A DNA stretch of 64,000 nucleotides, from assembly GCA_947313745.1 (NCBI GenBank), contig CAMZNG010000008.1, forward strand, positions 1 through 64,000, in the 5' to 3' direction. Below are positions 43,599 to 55,082 of the stretch, one piece after another. The position numbers were made by a program, and so were the translations under genes. The stretch comes from an uncultured Mycoplasmataceae bacterium. GTDB taxonomy: Bacteria > Bacillota_I > Bacilli_A > Mycoplasmatales > Hepatoplasmataceae. Within the stretch, counting starts at the first letter, position 1, and the number at the start of each line of letters is the position of its first letter. Below the pieces are notes generated by a model. That model had not been told where the DNA came from. It was given only the letters and a program-made list of their open reading frames with translations, and searched no databases.

Positions 43599-45026
43599 AT
43601 GAAAAAAGAAACAAAGATAAAAATAAGCGCCTTATTTTTTTTAACAAAGGTTTTTATAATATTTTTATTCTTAATATTACTGTTAAGTTTTAATTTTTAT
43701 TTATGATTTTTTTTCACTTTATTTATTGCTTACCTTTTTAATTCTATTGCATTATTTGGTGTAATAGACAATAGAAGAACAAACAATCAAAATAAATTTG
43801 TTTGAATTTTAGTTTTAGTTTTATTTCCAGGAGTTGGAGCATATGTTTATTATTCAACTTCAAGGATTCCACAAAGCAAAAAGAAAGTATATGAAAAATC
43901 AAAATTATTAAAAAGTGATTCATTAAAATCTATATCTAATTCTGACATTCATCTTCTAGATAGTGGAGATGAAAAATTTAAAACATTATTTTCTGAATTA
44001 GAAAAAGCAAAAAAATATATAAATATACAATATTTTATTATGACTGAAGGAATAATTTTTTCACAGCTTAAAACTATTTTAATAAGAAAAGCAAAAGAAG
44101 GTGTAAAAATTAGAGTCTTATATGATTATGTTGGATCAGGGTTAACTGATAAAAAAGCATTTAAGGATCTTGTTAATAATGGTATTGAAGTTTTAGAATT
44201 TGGGAAAGTAAAAATTATTCAACAAAATGGAACGGACAATTTTAGAAACCATAATAAGATTGTTGTTGTTGATGGAAGAATAGCTTTTTTTGGAGGATTA
44301 AATATTGCTGATGAATATGCAATGGTTGACAAATATTTTGGAGATTGATATGATACACACTTTTTACTTGAGGGAGAAGTTGTAAGAGAACTTAATTCAA
44401 TATTTATTAATCATTGGTTTATAGGTTCGAAGAAAGACATTAAGAATGAATACACATATCCTAAATATAAAATAGAATCTAAATTTAAAAATATAAAAAT
44501 CTTGGCAGACTCTCCATTTGAACCAAAACCAATTTTTTATAAAGAACTAATTAATCAAATAAACTCCTCTGTAAAATCAATAAAAATCATTACTCCATAT
44601 GTAGTAATTCCAAGTTCCCTAAGGGAACCAATTAGAAATGCAATAGCAAGAGGGGTAAAGATTGAACTTATTACTATTGGATTACCTGATAAGAAATCTG
44701 CATACATAGTAGGTAAGTATGAATTAGATTCTCTTTATGATATTGGAGTTAATTCTTATAGAACTGAAAATATTTTTTGTCATACAAAAATGTTTTTATT
44801 CGATAATAAGAGAGCATTATTTGGAACTACAAATTTAGATTTTAGAGCATTGTATTTGCATTTTGAAACAAACATATATATCGAGTCTAAAAATTTAGAT
44901 TTTCTGAATAAGCATTTTGATATGTATATGAAAAAAGCAACCCCTTATACAGGTAGCAGGAGAGAATGAACAACGTTTAATGAAATTATTTATTTATTCA
45001 TCAGGATGTTTAAAGGAATTTTCTAG
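43599..45026 (+). CDS. cls: Cardiolipin synthase
   Basis: Condenses phosphatidylglycerols to cardiolipin. 475 residues: two to three N-terminal membrane helices (about 10-75), then two phospholipase D motifs, HNKIVVVDGRIAFFGGLNIADEY and HTKMFLFDNKRALFGTTNLDFRA, each with the catalytic H-x-K. One UGA Trp follows the first, in GDWYDTH. It starts 14 bases after tRNA-Ser, with no clear ribosome site. Confidence 0.93.
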
Positions 45027-45252
45027 GAAATAAAACTTTCGATATAAAACTTTTAACTAATTTACTCATAAGTGAATTTATTCATGTTTTATCTAGGGAT
45101 ATTTTCCAAGATTTTTTCTAAAAATAATAGGCAGATTATAACCAAATTAATATTCTTTTTTAATGACCAAAACCCATAATTTTTTAAAAAAGTGATTGTT
45201 AAAAAGTGATTTTATATATAATAGATTTGTGTTGAATATTTATATATGAGAT

Positions 45253-45327
45253 GCGTGTGTAGTATAATGGCTATTATGATTGGCTTCCAACCAATGGATG
45301 AGGGTTCGATTCCCTTCACACGCTCCA
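45253..45327 (+). tRNA. trnG: tRNA-Gly (anticodon UCC)
   Basis: 75 bases including CCA. Acceptor GCGTGTG pairs with CACACGC, discriminator T. The anticodon arm ATTGGCTTCCAACCAAT carries TCC, reading GGN in organisms with few tRNAs. The T arm has AGGGTTCGATTCCCT. Confidence 0.96.
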
Positions 45328-45368
45328 TTTTTTTTATCTTTTTTGACTTTTTTCAAGATAAAAAAAAT
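45327..45368 (+). terminator. Inverted repeat ending the tRNA-Gly unit and overlapping the ptsI promoter
   Basis: A 14-base stem, A-T8-ATCTT against its exact complement (45355-45368), encloses a T-rich loop. It starts at the last base of tRNA-Gly. The ptsI -35 box (TTGACT, 45343-45348) lies in its loop and the -10 begins at its last base. Confidence 0.5.
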
Positions 45369-45373
45369 ATAAT
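45343..45373 (+). promoter_or_regulatory. Promoter of ptsI-crr
   Basis: TTGACT (45343-45348), 19 bases, then TATAAT (45368-45373). Start predicted near 45380; a ribosome site AAAGGAG follows, 9 bases before the ATG. Confidence 0.55.
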
Positions 45374-45407
45374 TAATATATGTATATTGTTAAAGGAGAA
45401 ATAATAA

Positions 45408-47132
45408 ATGAATAAACTTAAAGGAATAGGAGCATCAAATGGAATATCAATTGCAAAAGCATATATTCTTATTGATGATGTTCCTAATATTAAGAAAAAA
45501 AATATAAGCGATTCCTCAGCAGAAGTAAAAAAATATTATGCTGCAATTAAGGAAGCAACTAAACAAATAAATAATTTAAAACAAAAGGCGTTAAAAAAAC
45601 TTGGTGCTGAGAAAGCTGCAGTTTTTGATGCTCATTTAGGAATCTTGACTGACCCTGAAATGGAAAGACAAGTTGTTGAAAAAATTAATCAAGAAAAGGT
45701 AAATGCTTCATATGCACTTTCAGATGTTTCAGATGTTTTTAAACAAATGTTTTTATCAATGGATGATCCATATATGCAAGAAAGAGCAGCAGATATTTCT
45801 GATGTTACAAATAGAGTATTAAAAATAATTGAGGGAGTTAAAATTAAAGATTTAACTTTAATAAATGAAGAGGTAATTATTATTGCTCATGACTTAACTC
45901 CATCAGAAACTTCACAATTAAATGCAAAGTTTGTTAAAGGATTCATTACTGAAATCGGAGGAAGAACTTCTCACTCTGCTATAATGGCAAGATCATTAGA
46001 AATACCAGCAATTGTTGGTTGTGGAAAGAACGTCTTTAAAATAAAAGAAGATTCAAAATTACTAATGGATGGAAACTTAGGAGAGATTGCAGTTAATCCA
46101 GATAATAAACTTATAAAAGAATTTGAAGAAAGATCAAAAAAAATTGAAGAAGCAAAAAAAATTCAACAAACATTTAAAAATAAAAAATCTATTTCAAAAG
46201 ATGGATGAGAAACAAAAATTGCTGCTAATATAGGATCTCCTAATGACATTGATGGTGTACTTAAAAGTGGAGCAGATGGAATAGGATTATTTAGAACAGA
46301 GTTCTTATATATGGATTCAGATGATTGACCAACAGAAGAAGAACAATTTAAATCATATAAAAAAGTTTTAGAGAGCACAAAAGATAAAGTTGTAATTAGA
46401 ACTCTTGATATTGGTGGAGACAAAAAATTAAACTACTTTAACTTTCCTTATGAAATGAATCCTTTCTTAGGATATAGAGCAATAAGATTCCAATTAAAAA
46501 ATAAAAAAGTTTTAAATGCACAATTCAGAGCTTTACTTAGAGCATCAGCATTTGGAAAGCTTGCGATCAATGTTCCTATGGTCGCAACAATAGAAGAAAT
46601 GAAATCAATTAGAAAAGAATTTGATAGAATTGAAAAAGAGTTAAACAAAGAAGGAACAAAAGTTGGGAAATATGAATTAGGTATAATGGTTGAAATTCCA
46701 TCAACAGTTGAGTTGGCAGATAAGTTTGCTAAATATGCAGACTTCTTCTCAGTGGGTACAAATGATTTAATTCAATATACATTTGCTGTAGATAGAATGT
46801 CTGAATCTGTATCATATTTATATCAACCATTTAATCCAGCAACATTGAGAAAATTAAAAAGAACAATTGATGCATCTCATGCTGAAGGGAAATGAACCGC
46901 AATCTGTGGAGAGGTTGCAGGAGAACCAATGTTAACGCCAGTTCTCGTTGGAATGGGGCTAGATGAATTTTCAATGTCATCTTCCTCAGTTTTAGAAATA
47001 AGAAAATTAATTTCAGAAATAAATAAAAACGAAGCAGAAAAACTAGTTGAAAAAGTTTTAGATGCTGAAACTGAAACTGAAGTTAAGAAATTAATTTCGA
47101 AATGAATGAAAGAAAAAGGAATAGAAATATAA
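45408..47132 (+). CDS. ptsI: Phosphoenolpyruvate-protein phosphotransferase (PTS enzyme I)
   Basis: EI takes phosphate from PEP and passes it to HPr. 574 residues. The phospho-His lies in [21 protein letters not shown] (about residue 187). The PEP-binding barrel has [55 protein letters not shown] and the conserved Cys of [10 protein letters not shown]. Its TAA overlaps the crr ATG by one base. Confidence 0.97.
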
Positions 47133-47602
47133 TGGCAAAAGAAATATTAATATTATCACCTATGACAGGTAAAGTAAAAGAATTATCAAAAGTAAATGAT
47201 GAAGTATTTGCAGGAGAAATGGTTGGAAAAGGTTTTGCAATTACACCAGATGCAAAAATCACAGAAGTTTTTTCACCAGTACAAAAAGGAAAAGTTAAAA
47301 TGGCTTTTGAAGGTGGACATGCTTATGGAATAACTTTTAAAAAGATTGAATTGTTAATCCATATTGGTATAGATACAGTTAATCTTAAAGGAGAAGGTTT
47401 TGAACAAAAAGTTTCTGAAGGGGATAAACTTTCTAAAGATACAGTTTTAACAAATGTTGATATCAAAAAAATTAAAGCAAAAGCTAAATCAATTGATACA
47501 ATGGTTCTTGTTACAAATGAGACAATTGGAGATTGAAAAGTTGAAAGAGTTGCTAAAGATAAAGTTGAAGCCGGAGAAGTACTTTATAAATTAGTTAAAT
47601 AA
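47132..47602 (+). CDS. crr: PTS glucose-type EIIA component
   Basis: EIIA-Glc receives phosphate from HPr and passes it to sugar EIIB domains. 156 residues, free-standing. The phospho-His lies in IELLIHIGIDTVNLKGEGF (about 82) and the partner His in AFEGGHAYGITF. The first residues [18 protein letters not shown] and the VLVTNETIGDW end fit the family. One UGA Trp. Coupled to ptsI by TAATG; a terminator follows. Confidence 0.95.
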
Positions 47603-47906
47603 ATAAAACAAGTAATTGAATAAATTACAATAAAAATTTTTCACTTGAACATGTTAATGTTCAAGTGTTTTTTATTAGTAGTAAGGATGATAATGCATAC
47701 AACTAGAAAGCTTTTAAAAAAATAAAGAGAAGCAAAATTTTTCTAAGAACTTTAAAAATAGATTTTCTAATGTATTGTTACAATAATATAATATTTATGG
47801 TTTTTTAAAATGTTAAACATCACATAAGTATATTTTAAATATAAAATACTAACTACTTATCTTAACATTGTTATATAAAGTATAATCTTATAGAAAGGAG
47901 AAATAT
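47603..47906 (+). other. Intergenic region crr to 47907 gene
   Basis: 304 bases. It begins with the crr terminator (47642-47674). The rest is AT-rich. The downstream gene has an AAAGGAG ribosome site at its right end. No other structure is evident. Confidence 0.4.
47642..47674 (+). terminator. Terminator of ptsI-crr
   Basis: CACTTGAACAT and ATGTTCAAGTG form a perfect 11-base stem with a GTTA loop, then seven T. The same stem core, CTTGAACA, recurs at 54811 and 63112. Confidence 0.85.
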
Positions 47907-48389
47907 ATGGAAACAATAAAAAATAACAAAATTTTACACAAGCTTTTTATTTTTACAATTATATTTATGTCATTAGGATTTCTATTGTTAATAATAGGTT
48001 TATCAGTAAAAGCAACAATAGACTATAAAACTTTTGATTCTCATGGAGAACTTTTATTTGAAGTAAATTATTCAACATCAATAATTAGCAAAGACATTAT
48101 GGATCAAATAAAATCAATAAATGCATTTCATGATTTATTACCTTGAATTGGTTCTTCTCATTATTCACCAAGTTTATTTGGATCTCATAAATTTGTTAAA
48201 GATCTTCTAGATGCTGCAACAGCGGATAGATCTTATTCATACAGCATAGATTTTTTTACAAAATTATTTAGATTATCAAATGTAGCAATAGCAGGATTCT
48301 CATTCATAATGATTTCAATATTAACTTCAATGGCATTTGTACCCTTGTTTTTAAAAACAAAAAAAGAAGAATTAAATGAGAATAGTTAA
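47907..48389 (+). CDS. Small two-helix membrane protein, function unknown
   Basis: 160 residues. Membrane helix 1 at about 15-38, an outside part of about 80 residues with a UGA Trp (about residue 80), and helix 2 at about 120-148, ending with a Lys/Glu-rich cytoplasmic tail. A strong ribosome site (AAAGGAG) is present. It is flanked by crr and ptsH, but terminators on both sides suggest it is transcribed alone. I do not recognise the family. Confidence 0.65.
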
Positions 48390-48439
48390 TTTTTCTAAAT
48401 CATAACTTTATATAAAAATAAATTTCTATTTGTTTAACA

Positions 48440-48472
48440 ACATTGTTCTAATATTGAACAATGTTTGTTTTT
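48440..48472 (+). terminator. Terminator after the 47907 gene
   Basis: ACATTGTTC and GAACAATGT form a nine-base stem with a seven-base loop, followed by TTGTTTTTA. Confidence 0.6.
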
Positions 48473-48611
48473 ATTAAAAATTATATAAGTTAAAACTTTT
48501 TTGATTAAAGCAGACATTTTATTTAAATTAATAAAATATTTATTATCAAAATGATTAATCAAATTTACTATTTTTTTTATATAATATATTTATAGAAGAA
48601 AAGAGGAAGAT

Positions 48612-48872
48612 ATGGAATTTAAAGCAAAAGTTATAGATCCAATTGGTTTACATGCAAGACCAGCATCAATAATCACTCAAGAAGCAAACAAATTTAAAGC
48701 AGATATAAAGATCTCTTCTAATGGAAAAGAAGCTAATTTAAAATCAATTATGTCAATTATGGCACTTGGTGTTAAAAACGGAGATGAAATTACAATTTCT
48801 GCAAAAGGGTCAGATGCTGAAAAAGCAATTGCTCAAATTGAGAAAACTATGAAAGAAAAGAAAGTTATATAA
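48612..48872 (+). CDS. ptsH: PTS phosphocarrier protein HPr
   Basis: HPr carries phosphate from EI to sugar-specific EIIA. 86 residues. The active His lies in IDPIGLHARPASI (residue 15), and the regulatory-serine region reads LKSIMSIMALGVKNGDEI (Ser46). A TATAAT at 48580-48585 and a GAGGAAG ribosome site are visible. It is transcribed apart from ptsI-crr, as often in Mollicutes. Confidence 0.96.
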   Translation: MEFKAKVIDPIGLHARPASIITQEANKFKADIKISSNGKEANLKSIMSIMALGVKNGDEITISAKGSDAEKAIAQIEKTMKEKKVI

Positions 48873-48907
48873 TAATTAGTCATATAACTATAAAAATAAT
48901 ATTGATT

Positions 48908-48934
48908 AATAAAGGGGCAACCCTTTATTTTTTA
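48908..48934 (+). terminator. Terminator of ptsH
   Basis: AATAAAGGG and CCCTTTATT form a nine-base stem with a GCAA tetraloop, followed by T. The T run leads straight into TATAAT (48935-48940), the likely -10 box of the next gene. Confidence 0.8.
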
Positions 48935-48949
48935 TATAATTAAAATAAT

Positions 48950-50530
48950 ATGTTTTTAGTAAAATTAATATCAAAAAATAATAATGTTGAGTTATCTCTA
49001 TATTTTATATTGATAATGTTTATTTTTTATGCACTTGGAAGAATAGTACAAAGTAGAACATCACTTAAGAAAAACACCACTACACTCGCAATCCCAATAG
49101 GATTTGTTGCTTATTTAAGTGTTACTCAAATATTTTATATGCCATTAATATTTTTCTCACTTCAAGGTAATATAATAAATTTTATTGAAAACATAAAAGA
49201 ATTTATAGTTATTATCTTTGTGGTATCTTATTATAAAGAGTGACTCCCTCAAAAAAAAATTTCATTTTCAAATATAAGATCAACATCTATTATTATTTTT
49301 TCAACTTTATCATTAATAACTATATTTATTTTAATGACTTTATATTTTAAATGATTTATGCCAACAATAAATAGTAGTGTATACACTTTAAAAGGGTTTG
49401 TAAATTCAATTGAAGATCTTGCTAATGGAAGAAAAATATTTTTCGATACACACATTAACAACATTTCTTCAGGGTTTGAAAAATATGAAACAACTTATTA
49501 TTGAATGGCAAACATATCTCATAATCTAAATATTGATGTAAAGGTAATTGTAAATATCTTTATTCCTATTATTTCAGTCATTGTTGTTTCATCAATTGTT
49601 CAATCATTTTTAATTGATGCTGAAGGCAGTATTATTAGTAATGCTATTTCTTGACTAGTATCTTTATTCTTTATAATTATTCTTGGAATATTTGGATCGC
49701 AAAATGAATACTTCCTTCCTCTCGTAGTTATTATATTTATTTTGTTTTTGCTTCTCTCATTCTCTCTTCAAGAAATACCCAATAATAAACTTATAATTAC
49801 CTCATTAATACTTCTTACTTCTTTCTTGAGCACAACTTATTTATCATTATTCTTAATGATTATTTGTGGGTCAGTAGCAACATTAGTTTCATCAGCAAAA
49901 AATAGTAACTATGTTTTTAATGTTTTTATTTTCCTAAATATATTATTTGCATCTTTTGTTATATTTATATCTCTTGTTTTATTAAATACAATATCAATCA
50001 CTAGAGAAACTTATCGTTTATTTGTAATGTCTCTTTTATCAATGATATTTATTACACCAGTCTATTTTCTTTGAAATTCTGATGATAGAAAAGAAGATCA
50101 AGTTTCAGTGGAAAAAAACTTTCATGAAAACCCGTTGAGATATGCATTTATTATTTCACTAGTGATGATATTGATTATTTTACTAGTAAATCATTTGAAA
50201 GGATATGATACACCTCAAACAAACTTCAAAAAATTCCTTGAAACAATTTCTAATAAAACTTGATTGTCAATAACCTTATGATTATCAATAATTATTGCTC
50301 CATCTTTATCCATCTTATTTCTAAAAGATTATATTCCCAATTCATCAATTTTAGTTTCTGCTAGTTTTATAAATATATTATTTATTAATCCAATAACTCT
50401 AACTTTCATTCTTTCATTCTTTCATTTAAACATTACAATATTAGCAATCTTTGCTCCTACCTTTTTGCTTTTTGTAATGTGAATTATTGGATTATTAATA
50501 TCTAATATACCTGATAAATTAAGGTTATAA
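48950..50530 (+). CDS. Polytopic membrane protein, function unknown
   Basis: 526 residues with roughly 12 hydrophobic segments, several UGA tryptophans and short polar loops. One longer loop (about 125-190) has VYTLKGFVNSIEDLANGRKI. It has no recognisable motif. TATAAT ends nine bases before the ATG and no ribosome site is present. It ends seven bases before ligA. It could be a transporter or envelope-assembly protein, but nothing visible decides this. Confidence 0.65.
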
Positions 50531-50531
50531 T
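50526..50531 (+). promoter_or_regulatory. TATAAT six bases upstream of ligA (leaderless type)
   Basis: The box overlaps the stop codon of the preceding gene and ends six bases before the ligA ATG. Without a ribosome site between, the message is probably leaderless, or ligA is read from the upstream transcript by another route. Confidence 0.45.
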
Positions 50532-50537
50532 ATTTAT

Positions 50538-52538
<2,001 letters not shown>

Positions 52539-52542
52539 TAGT

Positions 52543-54072
52543 ATGGCAAAAGAAACAGTTAAAAAAGAAAGTCAAAAAGAATTAAGTCCTGATAGTTTAA
52601 AGAAAAAAACATCATCGTTTTTTTATAAATTTACATCAGGACTTTCATCAATAAGATACATATTAATTTGGTATGTCTTAATTTCTTTTATTGGAACTAT
52701 ATTATTATGGTTGCCAATAAGTCATAAAGGCGGAGGATGAGATGTTTCTTTTCTTGATGCGTTATTTATGTCTTCATCATCTTTTTCAGATACCGGATTA
52801 TCTACATTGTCTGTTTCAGAAACATTTAATACATTTGGGAAACTTGTAACCTTAATACTTTTAAATATAGGAGGTGTTGGATTATTTACTATTAAAATCT
52901 TTTTTCTAAAATATATTTTAAGGAAAAAATTAAGTTTTTCAAAAATTGCAGATAGCACAGCAGAAGTTGGAACAAACAATAAAAGTGAGACGATTGGATT
53001 AATATTCTCTTCAATAATTGTTTCGGTATTTTCAACAATATTATTTGGAATAATATTTGGAATTTTATTTGCAACAGTTCACAATAACCCAATATTAGAT
53101 CCTAATGCTCCAGATCCAGAATTGTTTGGGAATTGAGGAAAATCAATTTGAACAGGATTTTACCATGCATCTGCATCAGTTAATAATTCAGGTCTCGATA
53201 TATTTTCTGGTGATACATCAATGGCAGCATTTTCAGGTAATATAACTATTCAAGTAATGACTGTATTCTTATTTGTTATTGGTGGAATAGGGTTTGGAGT
53301 TTTCTATGATGTGTTTAATTATATAACATCAAAAAAAACAGGGGAAGCATTTTCGTTTTCATTACTTACAAAAATTTCTGTTGTGACCTATTTAATAATT
53401 TCTTTAGCAGGTTTATCATTGGTTTTTATTTCAGAAGGACTTTCAACAATTAATAATCCTAATGCATTCTTAAGCGGAGATAATGCAGGGTATAAATCTT
53501 TAGCTTTAGCATTTAATACATTCTCAACACGTAATGCAGGATTTTCAACAATTAATCTTGGTAGTGATGGTGGTTTAAATCCAGTTACAACATTAATTCA
53601 AGGAGTAATGATGTTTATTGGTTCTGGACCTGGGTCAACTGCTGGAGGACTTAGAACAACAACCTTTGCAGTTATCGCCATTGTGACCTGATCATCTATA
53701 AGAGGAAATCAAAAACCACATGTATTTAATAGAGCAATTCCAGAAGAAACAATTAGAGTTGCAATAACAATATTCCTTTCATCAATAATATTAATATTCT
53801 CTGAAATTATTATTATTTCATTATCTGAATCAGTCATTAATGCCGAGGAACACAAATCAATATTAGATTTTACATTCTTGATTTTATCTGCTTATGGAAC
53901 AACTGGTCTTTCAACAATGCCTCTTGCAGATGTTACATTTGTAACTAAGTGAATTTTAATAATAACAATGTTCATTGGACAACTTGGAATGTCTACAACA
54001 CTTTCACAATTAAAATCTAAAAAAGTGGTTATTAAAAAAACTTATGTTGAAGAAAAAGTTAGTTTAGGATAA
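52543..54072 (+). CDS. ktrB: KtrB/TrkH-type potassium transporter membrane subunit
   Basis: K+ uptake channel subunit. 509 residues with four pore-loop repeats whose filter motifs are SSFSDTGLSTL, SASVNNSGLDIF, STRNAGFSTINL and SAYGTTGLSTM. GSGPGSTAGGLRTTTFAVI is the family signature. The cytoplasmic RCK partner (KtrA) is not adjacent. In Firmicutes c-di-AMP acts on the Ktr system; cdaA and gdpP are both in this window. It starts four bases after ligA. Confidence 0.92.
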
Positions 54073-54103
54073 TATAAATATTAGGTAAACTAGAAAAAAA
54101 TTC

Positions 54104-54188
54104 TTCAGTCTAAACCTATGTTAAATAATTAGTGAATTAATGTATGATTATAATTAACATAATATTTCAAAGGTTGTTTTAGACTGAA
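54104..54188. repeat. Long-loop inverted repeat downstream of ktrB
   Basis: TTCAGTCTAAAC (54104-54115) is matched by GTTTTAGACTGAA (54176-54188), its reverse complement with one extra base. The 60-base loop is AT-rich. A perfect 14-base palindrome, TGTTTTTAAAAACA, follows at 54202-54215. The role is unknown; a structured RNA or a protein-binding site are both possible. Confidence 0.5.
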
Positions 54189-54344
54189 ACTCCCATTAGA
54201 GTGTTTTTAAAAACATTATAAACAATTGCAAAAAAATATATCTCATTTTAATACCCAACTTTTAGTGTGTATGTCTGTATTAATATAAACAACTAATATT
54301 GCAGTATAATCAATTTATATTAAAAGATATGAGGAAAATAAATT

Positions 54345-54775
54345 ATGAAAAATAAACCAAATACAATAGGAATTTTAGGTGCAGTTATTTCAATAGTAGG
54401 ATCATTAAGTTTAGCAACATATTTTTTAATTACAGGAGTAGCTTTAATAAAATTTACTACTCTTTTTACTGGAAAACATACTAAAATGGGAATGGGAATT
54501 TTTTTCTTAATATTATCAATTTTGTCATTTTTATCAATGATTTTTAATATAATATTTTTAACAAAATATAGTATGAAAATCCCGGCAGGATTATGTGCTA
54601 TTTTTTTAGTGGAATAATTGGTGGTATACTAGTTTTAGTTTCATCAAGCAACGAGAACTTAAAAGAAGAAATTAAAGAAGAATTAAAAAAAAGAAGCCGA
54701 AGAAGAGAAAAAATAATCATAAATATTATAAATACTTTTTACCAAGCTATTTCTCTAATAAGAAAATATAAATAA
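54345..54775 (+). pseudogene. Small membrane protein gene with a poly-T frameshift
   Basis: The first frame (54345-54617) gives three membrane helices and breaks at a run of seven T (54601-54607). The continuation lies in another frame and ends at 54775. With one more T the product joins smoothly as PAGLCAIFFSGIIGGILVLV, a fourth helix and a Lys/Glu/Arg-rich tail of about 45 residues. The gene is therefore phase-variable, recently broken or affected by a sequencing error. The full protein would be about 143 residues; its family is unknown. Confidence 0.65.
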
Positions 54776-54810
54776 AGGTTATCCTATAAATTAAGATAGA
54801 GAAAGTTTTT

Positions 54811-54840
54811 ACTTGAACATATTTATGTTCAAGTTTTTTA
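54811..54840 (+). terminator. Terminator with the shared ACTTGAACAT stem
   Basis: ACTTGAACAT and ATGTTCAAGT form a ten-base stem with an ATTT loop, followed by TTTTTT. Stem sequence almost identical to that at 47642. Confidence 0.85.
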
Positions 54841-55070
54841 TTAAATAAAATATAAGAAAGAACACCCATTCTTTAGATGACTTTATATATTAGAAAATTC
54901 ATTATAAATAAATTATATAAATCTTTACTTACATATATTAAATAAAATATGCAACCAAATATATTTTCAGTAACAATTAAAGAATCTGAAAGATTCAGCA
55001 TGTCAAAAGGAAATAGTTTACTAATATAAATAACTTAAGAGTGCTCATTTTCATACAACTCCTTTTCATA

Positions 55071-55076
55071 TATAAT
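55071..55076 (+). promoter_or_regulatory. TATAAT six bases upstream of the RCC1-repeat gene
   Basis: A -35-like TTTTCA at 55048-55053 lies 17 bases upstream. The predicted start of transcription falls at the ATG, so the message is probably leaderless. Confidence 0.5.
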
Positions 55077-55082
55077 ATTAAT

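Larger units (their letters stand above)
54776..55082 (+). other. Intergenic region before the RCC1-repeat gene
   Basis: Contains a terminator (54811-54840) and a promoter at the right end. A 26-residue frame at 54949-55029 has no support as a gene. Otherwise AT-rich with no structure I can see. Confidence 0.4.

Noticed and set aside
45027-45240. Possible regulatory RNA between cls and tRNA-Gly
   Set aside because: Only weak AT-rich hairpins, no clear promoter-terminator pair.
54949-55029. 26-residue frame with an ERFSMSKGNS segment resembling the DRFSKSGH motif
   Set aside because: Very short, no ribosome site, and the resemblance is only partial.
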